A stretch of DNA of 64,000 nt, taken from assembly GCF_002591975.1 (NCBI RefSeq), contig NZ_NVQE01000020.1:32897-96896 (forward strand), given 5' to 3'. Shown one piece after another: positions 1-9,185 of this stretch. The DNA comes from Mycobacterium neglectum. GTDB lineage: Bacteria; Actinomycetota; Actinomycetes; Mycobacteriales; Mycobacteriaceae. Below the pieces are notes generated by a model that was not told the DNA's origin, did no database searches, and was given only the letters and a program-made list of their open reading frames with translations. Numbering within the stretch: the stretch's first letter is position 1; each line of letters begins with the position of its first letter. The position numbers and the translations under genes were made by a program.

Positions 1-449
1 CGCGAAAGCACAAGGTAATCAAGGCCATAACCTTCGCCGGACACTTCGATCACGAGCAACTCGTGCGCCTGTTACACACCGCCGACGCCGCCGTGCTGCC
101 GAGTCATTACGAGCCGTTCGGCATCGTAGCTCTGGAAGCGGCCGCAACGGGCATCCCGCTGGTGACCTCCAACGTCGGCGGGCTTGGCGAAGCGGTGATC
201 AATGGCCAGACCGGTGTGTCGTTCGCGCCACGCGATGTTGCCGGACTGGCCGCCGCGGTGCGCACCGTGCTCGACGACCCCGATCACGCTCAGACCATGG
301 CGACCGCCGCGCGGGAAAGACTCACCTCGGCCTTCGACTGGAACACCGTCGCCGACGAAACCGCAGAGGTTTACGTGGCTGCCAAACGTGGTGAGCGCGA
401 GCCGCATCGGCGTCGCACGATCGTCGAGCACGCGCTGCCCAATCGCTGA
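1..449 (+). CDS. Glycosyltransferase family 4 (Rv3032-like), 3' part
   Basis: Partial gene, cut by the window start. The frame is open from position 3 and gives about 148 C-terminal residues. They hold the GT-B retaining signature around EPFGIVALEAAA, with two Glu seven residues apart that bind the nucleotide sugar, followed by a GGLGEAV turn and a C-terminal helix. Rv3032-type enzymes extend alpha-1,4-glucan for methylglucose lipopolysaccharide and capsular glucan; the assignment rests on the motif plus synteny with Rv3034c-Rv3041c downstream. A GTG at 63 is internal and is not the true start. It ends 3 bp from the convergent carboxylesterase stop. Confidence 0.8.
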   Translation, partial: RKHKVIKAITFAGHFDHEQLVRLLHTADAAVLPSHYEPFGIVALEAAATGIPLVTSNVGGLGEAVINGQTGVSFAPRDVAGLAAAVRTVLDDPDHAQTMATAARERLTSAFDWNTVADETAEVYVAAKRGEREPHRRRTIVEHALPNR

Positions 450-452
450 TAT

Positions 453-1862
453 TCAGCGCGCGGCATCAAGCGACAGCCTCTCGGCGCCCAGCGCCTCGAC
501 GCCGTCATAGGCGAAGCGGCTCCACAACCGGCGCATGTCGCGGGCGAGTTCGTGGTTCACCGGGTCGCGGTCCGGCCCCATCATCGGCGCATCCGACCAT
601 GCCCCCGGCGTGCCGAGCAGCAGTGGCAGATCCATGCAGTGGCAGGCTCCCAACGGCGCGTTCGGGGGTGACCAGTCGAAGCGGTACACCGAAGCGCGAC
701 CGCCACTGTCTCGCCACAGCTGGGCAAGCCGCTCCGCGGGTCCGCTGAACACCCGACGGGTCATCGCCGCCGATGCGACCCGCGCGCCGACCTTCGCGAA
801 CGGTCCAAGTGCCCGTAGCCGAGACGCCCTCGGATTGATTTCGACGAACGGCGCGGCGTCGAGCTTGGTGCAGCCGACGAACAAGTCGATCATCGGCGCC
901 ACATGCGCGACCCGGCCGTTCAGCTCATCGGCCTTCGGAAGCGGATCGACACCGAGGATCGGCGCGAACGCCAACCCACTGATCAGGCCGAACCGCTGCG
1001 CCGCCAGCAGAGACGCGGTCTGGGCGCGATGCAGCTGTTCGATGCTCGCCGTGAAAGGGTCTGCCCCCTCTAGAGATTCGGCCGCGGCGGCGCGCATCGC
1101 CGCCGCCATCGCGTCGCGGCCCGCACGCAGATCCAATGGTGAACTCTGGATGATCGCGCGCGAGTACAGGCCATCGGCGGCCTCCGAGAGCAGGAGCGAG
1201 TACACCGAGTCGCCACCCGCGGACTGACCGAACAACGTAACGCGCTGAGGGTCGCCGCCGAATGCGGCGATGTTGTCGTGAACCCATCGCAGAGCCAGCA
1301 GCTGATCGCGAAGGCCGAGATTGTCTTCGTCCACGCCGAGTGGTGTGCAGTAGCCGAAGATGCCGAGTCGGTAGCTGACGGTGACCACCACGACGCGGCC
1401 CTCGGTGACGAGGGCGTCGGGGTCGTACTTCGACGATTCACCGCTGCCGGAGACATAGGCGCCGCCATGAAACCAGACCATCACCGGCAGTCCGTCGGCA
1501 TCGCTGGGCGCGGTCACGCTGAGTACCTGGCAGTCCTCGCTGCGGGCCAGACCGTCGGTGACCGGACCTGTCACGAATATCAGCCGCGACGGCAATTGTG
1601 GGCACGCAGGCCCGCGTTCGGTCAGCTCACGGGGTTCGGTCCAGGGCGCGGGCGGCGTCGGCGAGGCGAACCTGGCCGCTTCCCCGTAGGGCACACCGCG
1701 CGCCCGCACCAGCGCACCGTCGTCCTCGATGAGGGCAGGGCCCGTCGACAGTTCGACGCGCCGCAGCGAACGCTCCGGCTTCGTCAGCGCGCAGCCTTCT
1801 TGCGTTCGATGTCGGCCAGCGCCGCGGCAAGCTCGGCGCGCTGGGCCGCCGACGTCTCCCAC
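453..1862 (-). CDS. Type-B carboxylesterase / lipase
   Basis: Alpha/beta-hydrolase of the COesterase family, expected to hydrolyse carboxylic esters. It shows the oxyanion-hole motif WFHGGAYVSG, the nucleophile elbow FGQSAGG with the catalytic Ser, a candidate acid near TKLDAAPF and a candidate His in HCMDLP. No signal peptide is visible, so it is probably cytoplasmic. The start is uncertain. GTG 1862 overlaps the upstream acetyltransferase by 79 bp, while family similarity begins only around VELSTGPAL; a CTG at 1787 overlaps the upstream stop (CTGA), the layout of a coupled start. It appears to be transcribed with the acetyltransferase. I do not recall this gene from the M. tuberculosis locus. 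Confidence 0.85.
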   Translation of the reverse strand: MGDVGGPARRACRGAGRHRTQEGCALTKPERSLRRVELSTGPALIEDDGALVRARGVPYGEAARFASPTPPAPWTEPRELTERGPACPQLPSRLIFVTGPVTDGLARSEDCQVLSVTAPSDADGLPVMVWFHGGAYVSGSGESSKYDPDALVTEGRVVVVTVSYRLGIFGYCTPLGVDEDNLGLRDQLLALRWVHDNIAAFGGDPQRVTLFGQSAGGDSVYSLLLSEAADGLYSRAIIQSSPLDLRAGRDAMAAAMRAAAAESLEGADPFTASIEQLHRAQTASLLAAQRFGLISGLAFAPILGVDPLPKADELNGRVAHVAPMIDLFVGCTKLDAAPFVEINPRASRLRALGPFAKVGARVASAAMTRRVFSGPAERLAQLWRDSGGRASVYRFDWSPPNAPLGACHCMDLPLLLGTPGAWSDAPMMGPDRDPVNHELARDMRRLWSRFAYDGVEALGAERLSLDAAR

Positions 1863-2521
1863 GACAGCTTGCGGTTCTTGACGATCTTCGCCGGCGCGCC
1901 GACAGCGATAGAGAAGTCCGGAATCTCACCTTTGACTACGGCGTGCGACCCCAGCACGCAACCACGGCCGATCATGGTGTTGCGCAGGATCGTCACCTTG
2001 GTCGCGATCCAGGTGTCGGGTCCGATTCGTACCGGCCCCTTGACGATGCCCTGGTCCTTGATCGGCAGCTCGATGCTGTCCATCCGGTGGTCGAAATCGC
2101 ACACGTACACCCAGTCCGCCATCAGAACCGAGTCGCCCAACTCGATGTCGAGGTAGGTGTTGATCACGTTGTCCCTGCCGAGGACCACCTTGTCGCCGAA
2201 GCGCAGCGAGCCCTCGTGACAGCGGATCGTGTTCTTGTCGCCGATGTGCACCCAGCGACCGATCTCCATCGTCGACAGCTCAGGGGTCGCCTGGATCTCC
2301 ACACCCTTGCCGAGGAAAACCATGCCTCGGGTGATGATGTGCGGATTGGTGAGCTTGAATTTCAGTAGCCGCCAGTAACGCACGAGGTACCACGGTGTGT
2401 AGGCCTTGTTGGCGATGACCCATCTCAACGAGGCCGTGGTGAGGAACTTGGCTTGGCGCGGATCGCGGAGCCGCGAACCCCGCCACCGCTTGTGCAGCGG
2501 CGCGCCCCACATCGTCGTCAT
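1784..2521 (-). CDS. Left-handed beta-helix acyltransferase (Rv3034c-like)
   Basis: Hexapeptide-repeat acetyltransferase of about 245 residues. The C-terminal half contains repeating [LIV]-G-x4 turns (MEIGRWVHIG, LGRDNVI, VRIGPDTWIATKVTI, IGRGCVLGSHAVV) ending in the usual cap AVGAPAKIV, so it should transfer an acetyl or acyl group from acyl-CoA to a sugar or small acceptor. The neighbouring Rv3032-type glycosyltransferase suggests a polysaccharide substrate, but this is inference. I start at ATG 2521; ATG 2512 (MWGAPLHKRW) is equally possible and may fit orthologues better. A longer in-frame extension to 2653 lacks family character. Confidence 0.85.
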   Translation of the reverse strand: MTTMWGAPLHKRWRGSRLRDPRQAKFLTTASLRWVIANKAYTPWYLVRYWRLLKFKLTNPHIITRGMVFLGKGVEIQATPELSTMEIGRWVHIGDKNTIRCHEGSLRFGDKVVLGRDNVINTYLDIELGDSVLMADWVYVCDFDHRMDSIELPIKDQGIVKGPVRIGPDTWIATKVTILRNTMIGRGCVLGSHAVVKGEIPDFSIAVGAPAKIVKNRKLSWETSAAQRAELAAALADIERKKAAR

Positions 2522-2622
2522 GGCCGGAAAGCCTACGCGAGCGCCCGAGCGCGGAACGGTTACCCTCACTGGGACTTCCAAGGCGTGCAGAGCGGCGTTA
2601 AGAACCAAACAGAAGGGGCGTA

Positions 2623-3909
2623 GTGGTCCGGCGATCAATCGTGCTGGCATCAACAGCGCTGATCACGGCCGCCTTGGCCGGCTGCGGGAACACCGACTCC
2701 TGGGTCGAGTCACAGCCCGCGTCAGGCTGGCCCGCCCAGTACGGCGACGCCCGCAACAGCAGCTACGAATCGAGCGCGGGCGCCGACGCGCTGCGGCTGG
2801 AATGGACTCGCTCGGTCAAAGGTGACCTCGCCGCAGGAGTCGCGCTGGCATCCGACAGTTATCTGGCCGTCAACGCGCAGACCTCCGCCGGCTGCTCGCT
2901 GATGGTGTGGGAGACCGACAACCGTGCGCGGCAGCGCTGGTGTACCCGCCTGGTTCAGGGCGGCGAGGCGTCCAGTCCGCTTTTTGATGGGTTCGACAAC
3001 CTCTACGTCGGTCAGCCCGGCGCCATGATCTCGTTTCCGCCGACACAGTGGATCCGCTGGCGGCAACCGGTGATCGGCATGCCGACCACACCGCGGATCC
3101 TCACTCCCGGCCATCTGCTGGTGGTCACGCACCTGGGCCAGGTGCTGTTGTTCGACGCCCAGCAGGGCGTGGTCGACGGGTCTCCGCTGGATCTGGTCGC
3201 CGGAGTCGACCCCAAGGACTCCGAGCGCGGACTCGCCGACTGCAGGCCCGCCCGCGCGCGCTGCCCAGTCGCCGCGGCGCCTGCCTTCGCCGAGCAGACC
3301 GGAATCGTCGTACTCGGCCTGTGGGAGCCGGACACCGAAGCTCCGATTCTGGTCGGGCTGCGTTATCGCCCGGGCCAGAACCCGGTGCTCACCCGCGAGT
3401 GGACCAGCGACGCCGTCGGCGGTGGGCCGCTTGCCAGCCCGGTGCTGTCGGCGGACGGATCCACCGCGTACGTCAACGGACGTGACGACCATCTGTGGGC
3501 GATCAACACCGATGATGGCACGCCGAAATGGTCGGTCCCGCTGGACTATCTGGCACAGACGCCGCCGTCGGTGTCGCCCGAGGGGTTGATCGTGGCAGGC
3601 GGTGGTCCAGACGCCAAGCTGATCGGCATCAAGGACTCCGGTGACCGAGGCGAGGTGGTGTGGACGCGTGACGACGTCGTACCGCTGACCACCTCGAGCC
3701 AAGCCGGGGCACACGTTGCTTACGCCGTGGCGCGCGACGGTGAGAACGGTCAGGCGCTGCTGGTGTTCGACCCGGCCGACGGCCGCACGGTCAACAACTA
3801 CCCATTGCCCAATGCCGGCGGATGGCCCGTCGGAGTGTCGATAGGCCACGACCGCCGAGTCGTCACCGCAACAAGCGAGGGGCGCGTGTACGGGTTCGCG
3901 CCGGCCTAG
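2623..3909 (+). CDS. PQQ-type beta-propeller lipoprotein (Rv3035-like)
   Basis: Exported lipoprotein of 428 residues. The N-terminus has two Arg, a hydrophobic stretch and a lipobox LAGC with the modified Cys near residue 21. The rest contains repeated beta-propeller blades recognised by AxDG/W patterns (LLFDAQQGVV, LWAINTDDGTPKW, LLVFDPADGR), typical of PQQ-like repeat proteins that act as scaffolds. No catalytic motif is evident. The GTG start at 2623 has an AGAAGGGG ribosome site about 5 nt upstream. It is divergent from the Rv3034c-like gene, with 101 bp between the starts. The function of Rv3035 is unknown. Confidence 0.85.
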   Translation: MVRRSIVLASTALITAALAGCGNTDSWVESQPASGWPAQYGDARNSSYESSAGADALRLEWTRSVKGDLAAGVALASDSYLAVNAQTSAGCSLMVWETDNRARQRWCTRLVQGGEASSPLFDGFDNLYVGQPGAMISFPPTQWIRWRQPVIGMPTTPRILTPGHLLVVTHLGQVLLFDAQQGVVDGSPLDLVAGVDPKDSERGLADCRPARARCPVAAAPAFAEQTGIVVLGLWEPDTEAPILVGLRYRPGQNPVLTREWTSDAVGGGPLASPVLSADGSTAYVNGRDDHLWAINTDDGTPKWSVPLDYLAQTPPSVSPEGLIVAGGGPDAKLIGIKDSGDRGEVVWTRDDVVPLTTSSQAGAHVAYAVARDGENGQALLVFDPADGRTVNNYPLPNAGGWPVGVSIGHDRRVVTATSEGRVYGFAPA

Positions 3910-4045
3910 AGCGACCGTTCGTCGTAGGTAACCGACCGTCCAACGTGGACTTACAGCACTGTGACCGCTTCGTAACATCCTGCAACCGCCCGCATGCAAT
4001 CATCCCGAAACGTCGCATGTTCTCAACGCCGCTAGGGAGGCAGCC

Positions 4046-5593
4046 TTGTCCGAGTTCCTTGCCACGGTAAACGGCTACATATGGAGCAACGCGCTGGTGT
4101 ATCTGTGCCTCGCGGCAGGCGTGTACTTCTCCATCCGATCGCGGTTCGTGCAGGTCCGACAGGTGCCCGAGATGATCAGGCTGATGTTCAAGGGCGAGAC
4201 GTCCCCTTCGGGCATCTCCAGTTTCCAGGCGCTCACGATGTCGCTGGCAGGTCGGGTCGGGACGGGCAACATCGCCGGTGTGGCCACCGCCATCGCGTTC
4301 GGCGGCCCCGGTGCGCTGTTCTGGATGTGGATGGTCGCCTTCCTCGGCGCGTCCACGTCGTTCGTCGAATGCACACTCGGCCAGATCTACAAGACCAAGG
4401 ATCCACTGACCGGTGAGTACCGCGGCGGACCGGCCTACTACCTCAGCCGGGCGTTCGCCAACACCGCCGCGGCGCCCGCGATGAAGGTATACGGCTACGT
4501 CTTCGCGGCGGTCACCATCCTGGCAATGGGCTTGCTGCTGCCCAGCGTGCAGTCCAACTCGATGGCCTCGGCGATGAACTCCGCCTGGGGTTGGTCCAAG
4601 TGGTGGGTGGCCGTCGGCATCGTGATCGTGCTGGCCTTCGTGATCATCGGCGGTGTCAAACGGATCGCGACGTTCGCCTCGATCGTCGTGCCGTTCATGG
4701 CGGTCGTCTACATCGTGCTGGCACTGATCATCGTGGTGATGAACGCCGGGGAGATCCCCGGCGTGCTCTCACTGATCTTCTCCAGCGCGTTCGGCCTGGA
4801 CTCGGCCTTCGGCGCGATCCTCGGCTCCGCGGTCATGTGGGGTGTCAAGCGCGGCATCTACTCGAACGAGGCGGGCCAAGGCACCGGTCCGCACGCCGCG
4901 GCCGCTGCGGAGGTGTCGCATCCGGCCAAGCAGGGCCTGGTGCAGGCATTCGCCGTCTACGTCGACACGCTGTTCATCTGCTCGGCGACCGGCTTCCTGA
5001 TCCTGTCCACCGGGGCCTACCGGGTGTTCGAGGGCGAGAGCGCCGACGGTGCGGTCATCGCCGAAGGCGGAACCATCCTGCCTTCCGACGCCGAGGTCGG
5101 TCCGACGTTCGCCCAGGCTGGTTTCGACACACTGTGGAGCGGTGCCGGCTCCAGCTTCATCGCGATCTCGCTCGCGTTCTTCTGTATCACCACGATCATC
5201 GCCTACTACTACATGGCCGAGACCAACCTGCGATTCCTGCTGGGCAAGGCCAACACCGTGGACGTCCCGTACATCCGGGGCACGGTCGGGTCGAACACGA
5301 CGATGTTGTTGCAGGCGCTGATCCTGGTGTCGGTGACCATGGGTGCGGTCTCGACCGCATCCGATGCGTGGACGCTGGGCGACATCGGCGTCGGCCTGAT
5401 GGCCTGGCTGAACATCATCGGCATCATCATCCTGCAGCAGCCCGCGTACAAGGCGCTGTGGGACTACGAGAAGCAGAAGAAGCAGGGCCTCGACCCGGTG
5501 TTCGACCCGCGAGCCCTGGACATCAAGAACGCCACCTTCTGGGAGAACTACGACCCCGTCACCGGAAAGGACCGCGAGACAGCGCGAACCTGA
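4046..5593 (+). CDS. Sodium:alanine/glycine symporter (AGCS family)
   Basis: Polytopic inner-membrane transporter of 515 residues, consistent with AGCS (DagA/AlsT) proteins that take up alanine or glycine with sodium. It shows the diagnostic stretch SLAGRVGTGNIAGVATAI near residues 66-83, the GVKRGIYSNEAGQGTGPHAAAAA motif region near residue 270, and about ten hydrophobic helices. The TTG start at 4046 is chosen because GGGAGG lies 6 nt upstream and the protein begins with the family N-terminus. It ends 7 bp before the convergent Rv3036c-like stop. The 136-bp region upstream shows no clear operator. Confidence 0.92.
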   Translation: MSEFLATVNGYIWSNALVYLCLAAGVYFSIRSRFVQVRQVPEMIRLMFKGETSPSGISSFQALTMSLAGRVGTGNIAGVATAIAFGGPGALFWMWMVAFLGASTSFVECTLGQIYKTKDPLTGEYRGGPAYYLSRAFANTAAAPAMKVYGYVFAAVTILAMGLLLPSVQSNSMASAMNSAWGWSKWWVAVGIVIVLAFVIIGGVKRIATFASIVVPFMAVVYIVLALIIVVMNAGEIPGVLSLIFSSAFGLDSAFGAILGSAVMWGVKRGIYSNEAGQGTGPHAAAAAEVSHPAKQGLVQAFAVYVDTLFICSATGFLILSTGAYRVFEGESADGAVIAEGGTILPSDAEVGPTFAQAGFDTLWSGAGSSFIAISLAFFCITTIIAYYYMAETNLRFLLGKANTVDVPYIRGTVGSNTTMLLQALILVSVTMGAVSTASDAWTLGDIGVGLMAWLNIIGIIILQQPAYKALWDYEKQKKQGLDPVFDPRALDIKNATFWENYDPVTGKDRETART

Positions 5594-5600
5594 TCGCAGC

Positions 5601-6293
5601 CTAGAGCGCCAGCATGGGTGCGACGGTCGTGCGCGGTATTGACGCCTGGACCGCTCCTGCCGACTCCGGGAACATCTCGCCTTGGCCGAAAAAGAAGATC
5701 AGCTTCTCATCGGTCATTGCGAAGTTCTCGTAGTTGGCCGGATCGAGCCCCGCGGTCGGCGGGATCGCGTCGATCAGCCCTTGCTCTTGTGACAGGTAGC
5801 GGTTGACCTCGGGGTAGATCACGTCGAGCGGTTTGGAGCCCGGCTTGAACAGCGAGTCGAACGTGATCGGCGAGCGGGTGGCGTTATTCCAGTTGAACGC
5901 CTGGTACCACGTCTGTGGGTGCGCACCGCCCACGTTCTGGTACACCTCGAACACCAGGCTCTCGGTGCCGACCAGGGGCAGACCCGAGCGGTAGCCGGTG
6001 CCCTTGGCGTCGAGCACGTAGGGCAGGCCGCGCGAACCGGGCATTCCTGACACGTTGACGAATCCGTCGCGGGTCTGCCTCAGGTAGTCGGCCACCGCCT
6101 GCTGATCCGGGTATTGCGCGGGGAAGGTGAAGTCGAGGAGGTAGGTGTCGTTCTGTGTGTGCACTCCGCAGATCTGGTCCGGGTTCACCGTGCCGCCCAG
6201 ATCGGCGCACGCCGACTGCGCCGACGCGACGGGGCTGCCGATCCAACCGGTGACCGCAGCCGCGATCACAGCAGCCACCAAGAGAATGCGCAT
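5601..6293 (-). CDS. Secreted RsiV/DUF3298-type protein (Rv3036c/TB22.2-like)
   Basis: Exported protein of 230 residues with a classical signal peptide: MRIL, a hydrophobic core, and an ASA-QS cleavage site near residue 26. The mature part resembles the immunogenic secreted protein TB22.2 and has the DUF3298 C-terminal motif (PITFDSLFKPG followed by a FFFGQGEMFPESAG segment). Two Cys after cleavage may form a disulfide. No enzymatic function is established for this family. Its position between Rv3035- and Rv3037c-like genes supports orthology. It is monocistronic in appearance, with 68 bp to the next gene. Confidence 0.85.
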   Translation of the reverse strand: MRILLVAAVIAAAVTGWIGSPVASAQSACADLGGTVNPDQICGVHTQNDTYLLDFTFPAQYPDQQAVADYLRQTRDGFVNVSGMPGSRGLPYVLDAKGTGYRSGLPLVGTESLVFEVYQNVGGAHPQTWYQAFNWNNATRSPITFDSLFKPGSKPLDVIYPEVNRYLSQEQGLIDAIPPTAGLDPANYENFAMTDEKLIFFFGQGEMFPESAGAVQASIPRTTVAPMLAL

Positions 6294-6361
6294 CGTTGGA
6301 CGTCCTCGCAGCCGGCACCGGGCTCTGCTGCCGGCGCATCACTTCCAGCGTACGTGGCGTT

Positions 6362-7525
6362 TCAGCGTGACGGACGGCAGATGAATGCCGTTGCCCGGCT
6401 TGCGGCCCCGGTGCCGAGGCGGGTGATGACCACCGAGAGCTGTTGTGAGCCCCGCAGCCGCAGCCGGTGCCGCAGCGCGTCGGGGTCGACATCCACACCG
6501 CGGACCAGGATCTCCGCCGCACCGACGTCACGACCCGAAAGCGCCTGGCGCAGTCGGCGTTCGCTGTAGGCGAGCTCCTCGAGCACCTCGAAGCCGCGCA
6601 GGCCGGTCGGCAACGAATCCCCGGACAGATACGCGATGTCGGGGTCGAGTTGCCAAAGACCGTGCCTGGTGGCGTAGTGGCGCACCAGACCGGCCCGAAC
6701 GACCGCTCCGTCCGGGTCGACGATCCACCGGCCGGCGCGCGCGACAATGCAGTCATCCGGTTCGGCGTCGGTGATCTCCTCCCCTGCGTCGAGCATGCTG
6801 GCCCGCCGGGTCACGCCGGGGGCAGCCAGTCCCGCCGACCACAGACACGCCTCGCGCACACTGCCGGCACTCGATGTCACCTCGATTTCACCGGTGAATC
6901 CCAACTGGGCGACCGCGTCGAAATCGATTCCCGGCGCGCACTTTACGACGATATCCCGGCCCCGGAACACGTCGAGCAGCGCGTCGAGCCCCGGTGTGTA
7001 ATCGCGCGGATCGAATCGGCGCCGCCCTGCGCTTCGGCGCGCCGGGTCGAGCAGGACTACGGCCGAAGCGGTGACGGGGCGCAGCGCGTCGGCACGGCAC
7101 AGGTCCACATCGGCAACGTTATGGCGTGCCATCGCCAACCGGACCGGATCGACATCGCTGCCGACGAGCGCGGCCGACGAGTTTCGCAGCGCGGCAAGCT
7201 CCGTGCCGATCGAACACGTGGCGTCATGCACCACCGCACCCGACAAGCGTCGCGCGCGGTGGGCGGCCACCGGTTGAGCCGTCGCCTGCTGAAGCCCCTC
7301 GTCGGTGAACAGCCAGTCCCCCGGATCGGCGAACTTCGCCGCAGCCCTGCGCCGCAGCAACGTCGTCTCCACCAATACCGCCGACCGATCACCGAAACGC
7401 TTACGCGCGGAAGCGATATCGGCGACCAGAGTGGCGGCCGTCAGCGGCAGGTCGGCGACATCGCACAGCGCCTGCCTTCCGACGTCGCTTTGCAGATACG
7501 CAACGTCATCGAGCCGGAAATCTAC
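6362..7525 (-). CDS. THUMP-like-domain methyltransferase (Rv3037c-like)
   Basis: Class I SAM-dependent methyltransferase fold. Motif I is degenerate (VHDATCSIGTELAAL); it is followed by VGSDVDPVRLAMARHN, an acidic binding loop, and LLDPARR in place of the usual NPPY. The C-terminal part matches the THUMP-like domain of this actinobacterial family, suggesting an RNA substrate, although none is demonstrated. The start is unresolved. Family similarity begins at DDVAYL, yet no in-frame ATG, GTG or TTG lies near the upstream stop (7522-7524); the only standard start, TTG 7651, would overlap the upstream gene by 130 bp. The given 5' end is therefore approximate. It is the last gene of the leftward operon. 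Confidence 0.75.
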   Translation of the reverse strand, partial: VDFRLDDVAYLQSDVGRQALCDVADLPLTAATLVADIASARKRFGDRSAVLVETTLLRRRAAAKFADPGDWLFTDEGLQQATAQPVAAHRARRLSGAVVHDATCSIGTELAALRNSSAALVGSDVDPVRLAMARHNVADVDLCRADALRPVTASAVVLLDPARRSAGRRRFDPRDYTPGLDALLDVFRGRDIVVKCAPGIDFDAVAQLGFTGEIEVTSSAGSVREACLWSAGLAAPGVTRRASMLDAGEEITDAEPDDCIVARAGRWIVDPDGAVVRAGLVRHYATRHGLWQLDPDIAYLSGDSLPTGLRGFEVLEELAYSERRLRQALSGRDVGAAEILVRGVDVDPDALRHRLRLRGSQQLSVVITRLGTGAASRATAFICRPSR

Positions 7526-8526
7526 GACGGCTTGACCCCGGTCACCATCACGTTGTAGAACCAGCCCTTGGGAACCACGCGACGCCAGAGGTTGTCGTCG
7601 ACCCAGCTCAGGGTGATCCAGCTGTTGAAAGCGAACTTCGCATAGCCCCAACCCAACCGGCCGGGCGGCACAGCGGCCTCGAGGGTACGCAGCGGCCAGC
7701 CCAGCATAGCGGCGGTGAATTCTGTTGTGGTGGTTGAGATATCGACCACGCCGGCGTTACGTGACATGCGCTCCAGATCACCGGGCGAGAATGTGTGCAG
7801 GTCGACGATGGCTTCGAGTGCGGCCGCGCGCGACGACTCGTCGAGCTCTTCCTGTGGACGGCGCCAGCCCGCCAGCCCGGGCAGCTTCGTCACGTTAGTC
7901 ACCGCACGCCAGGTCAGGGTCGACAACGGACGCGCGTAGTTCTCACCCGCGTTGCTCGGCTCGCCGGCGAAGATGAACCGGCCGCCGGGCTTGAGCACCC
8001 GCACGACCTCGCGTAACGACAGCTCGACGTCGGGGATGTGATGCAACACGGCGTGGCCGACGACGAGATCGAACGTGTCGTCGTCGTATGGGATGCCTTC
8101 GGCATCGGCCACTCGTCCGTCGATTTCCAGGCCCAGATTCTCGCCGTTGCGCGTGGCCACCTTGACCATGCCCGGGGACAGATCGGTCACCGAGCCCCGG
8201 CGGGCCACCCCGGCCTGGATCAGATTCAGGAGAAAGAAGCCGCTACCGCAGCCGAGCTCGAGCGCACGATCGTAGGGCAGATTGCGCAGCTCGTCCTCGG
8301 GCACCGTCGCGTCGAACAGGTCGCGGGCGTAATCGACGCATCGCTTGTCGTAGGAGATCGACCACTTGTCGTCGTAGGACTCGGCCTCCCAGTCGTGATA
8401 CAGCACCTGGGCGAGCTTGGAGTCGTGGCGGGCCGCCTCGACCTGTTCCGCGGTGGCGTGCGGGTTGGGGACCGCAGCCGCGTCAGCGGCGACATCAGAG
8501 GCAGTGTCAGATTCCTCAAAGCTCAT
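7522..8526 (-). CDS. SAM-dependent methyltransferase (Rv3038c-like)
   Basis: Class I methyltransferase of 334 residues. Motif I is ALELGCGSGFF near residue 90, followed by VTDLSPGMV (acidic residue for SAM ribose), VADAEGIPYDDDTFDLVVGHAVLHHI and VLKPGG, the ubiE/Methyltransf_11 pattern. A C-terminal extension of about 120 residues with aromatic-rich helices is typical of the Rv3038c family and may bind a lipid-like acceptor; the substrate is unknown. It starts at ATG 8526, 11 nt downstream of the echA17 stop, and overlaps the beginning of the next gene, so the genes are cotranscribed. Confidence 0.88.
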   Translation of the reverse strand: MSFEESDTASDVAADAAAVPNPHATAEQVEAARHDSKLAQVLYHDWEAESYDDKWSISYDKRCVDYARDLFDATVPEDELRNLPYDRALELGCGSGFFLLNLIQAGVARRGSVTDLSPGMVKVATRNGENLGLEIDGRVADAEGIPYDDDTFDLVVGHAVLHHIPDVELSLREVVRVLKPGGRFIFAGEPSNAGENYARPLSTLTWRAVTNVTKLPGLAGWRRPQEELDESSRAAALEAIVDLHTFSPGDLERMSRNAGVVDISTTTTEFTAAMLGWPLRTLEAAVPPGRLGWGYAKFAFNSWITLSWVDDNLWRRVVPKGWFYNVMVTGVKPS

Positions 8527-8537
8527 AACAGGGCAGC

Positions 8538-9185
8538 CTAAAGGTCGAAGGTGGCCTTGGCGGCAGCCAGTACCTGGGCAGGATGCTCGACGAACCGTTG
8601 CGCCCAGGCCAGCGCCGCGTCGTACACCCCGTCGGGGGCGACCATCTCGTCGATCAGGCCCATGGCCAGCGCTTCCTTGGCGTCGATGAACCGGCCGCTG
8701 AACACCATGTCCTTGGCCTTGGACATGCCGACTGTGCGGGCCAGCCGCGAGGTGCCGCCCGCGGGGACCAGACCGGCCAGGATCTCCGTCACCCCGAATC
8801 TGACGTTGTCGCCGGCCACTCGCCAGTCGGCGGCCAGCGACAGGTTCAGTCCGCCGCCCAGCGCGTAACCCGTGATCGCCGCGACGGTGGGTTTGGGGAC
8901 CGCGGCGAGGGCGTCGACCGCGCTCCGGCAGACCTGGGCTGCCGCTGCCGCTTCGGCAGTGTTGAGCGAGGACAACTCGGGCACGTCGTCGCCGGCGGAG
9001 AAGATCTCATGGCCGCCGAAGAGGATGACGGCGTGGATGTCGTCCAGGGCGCCGACGTCGGCCGCGACGATTTCGAGCTCGCGGTACACCTGGCGCGTGA
9101 GCGCGTTGGTGGGCGGCCGCGACAACAGCAGCGTCGCGATGCCGGGATGCTCATCGCTGGTGTGAACCGATACGAACTCGTTCAT
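8538..9185 (-). CDS. echA17: Enoyl-CoA hydratase/isomerase family protein EchA17
   Basis: Crotonase-fold protein of 215 residues, short for the family (about 250). The oxyanion-hole segments are present (IFSAGDDVPEL and ITGYALGGGLNLSLAAD), as is FGVTEILAGLVPAGG with the second catalytic Glu. The first catalytic Glu of classical hydratases, expected after GGG, is Asn here (GGGLN), so ordinary syn-hydration is doubtful; isomerase or other acyl-CoA chemistry is possible. The ATG at 9185 overlaps the Nudix stop (ATGA), indicating translational coupling. Confidence 0.85.
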   Translation of the reverse strand: MNEFVSVHTSDEHPGIATLLLSRPPTNALTRQVYRELEIVAADVGALDDIHAVILFGGHEIFSAGDDVPELSSLNTAEAAAAAQVCRSAVDALAAVPKPTVAAITGYALGGGLNLSLAADWRVAGDNVRFGVTEILAGLVPAGGTSRLARTVGMSKAKDMVFSGRFIDAKEALAMGLIDEMVAPDGVYDAALAWAQRFVEHPAQVLAAAKATFDL

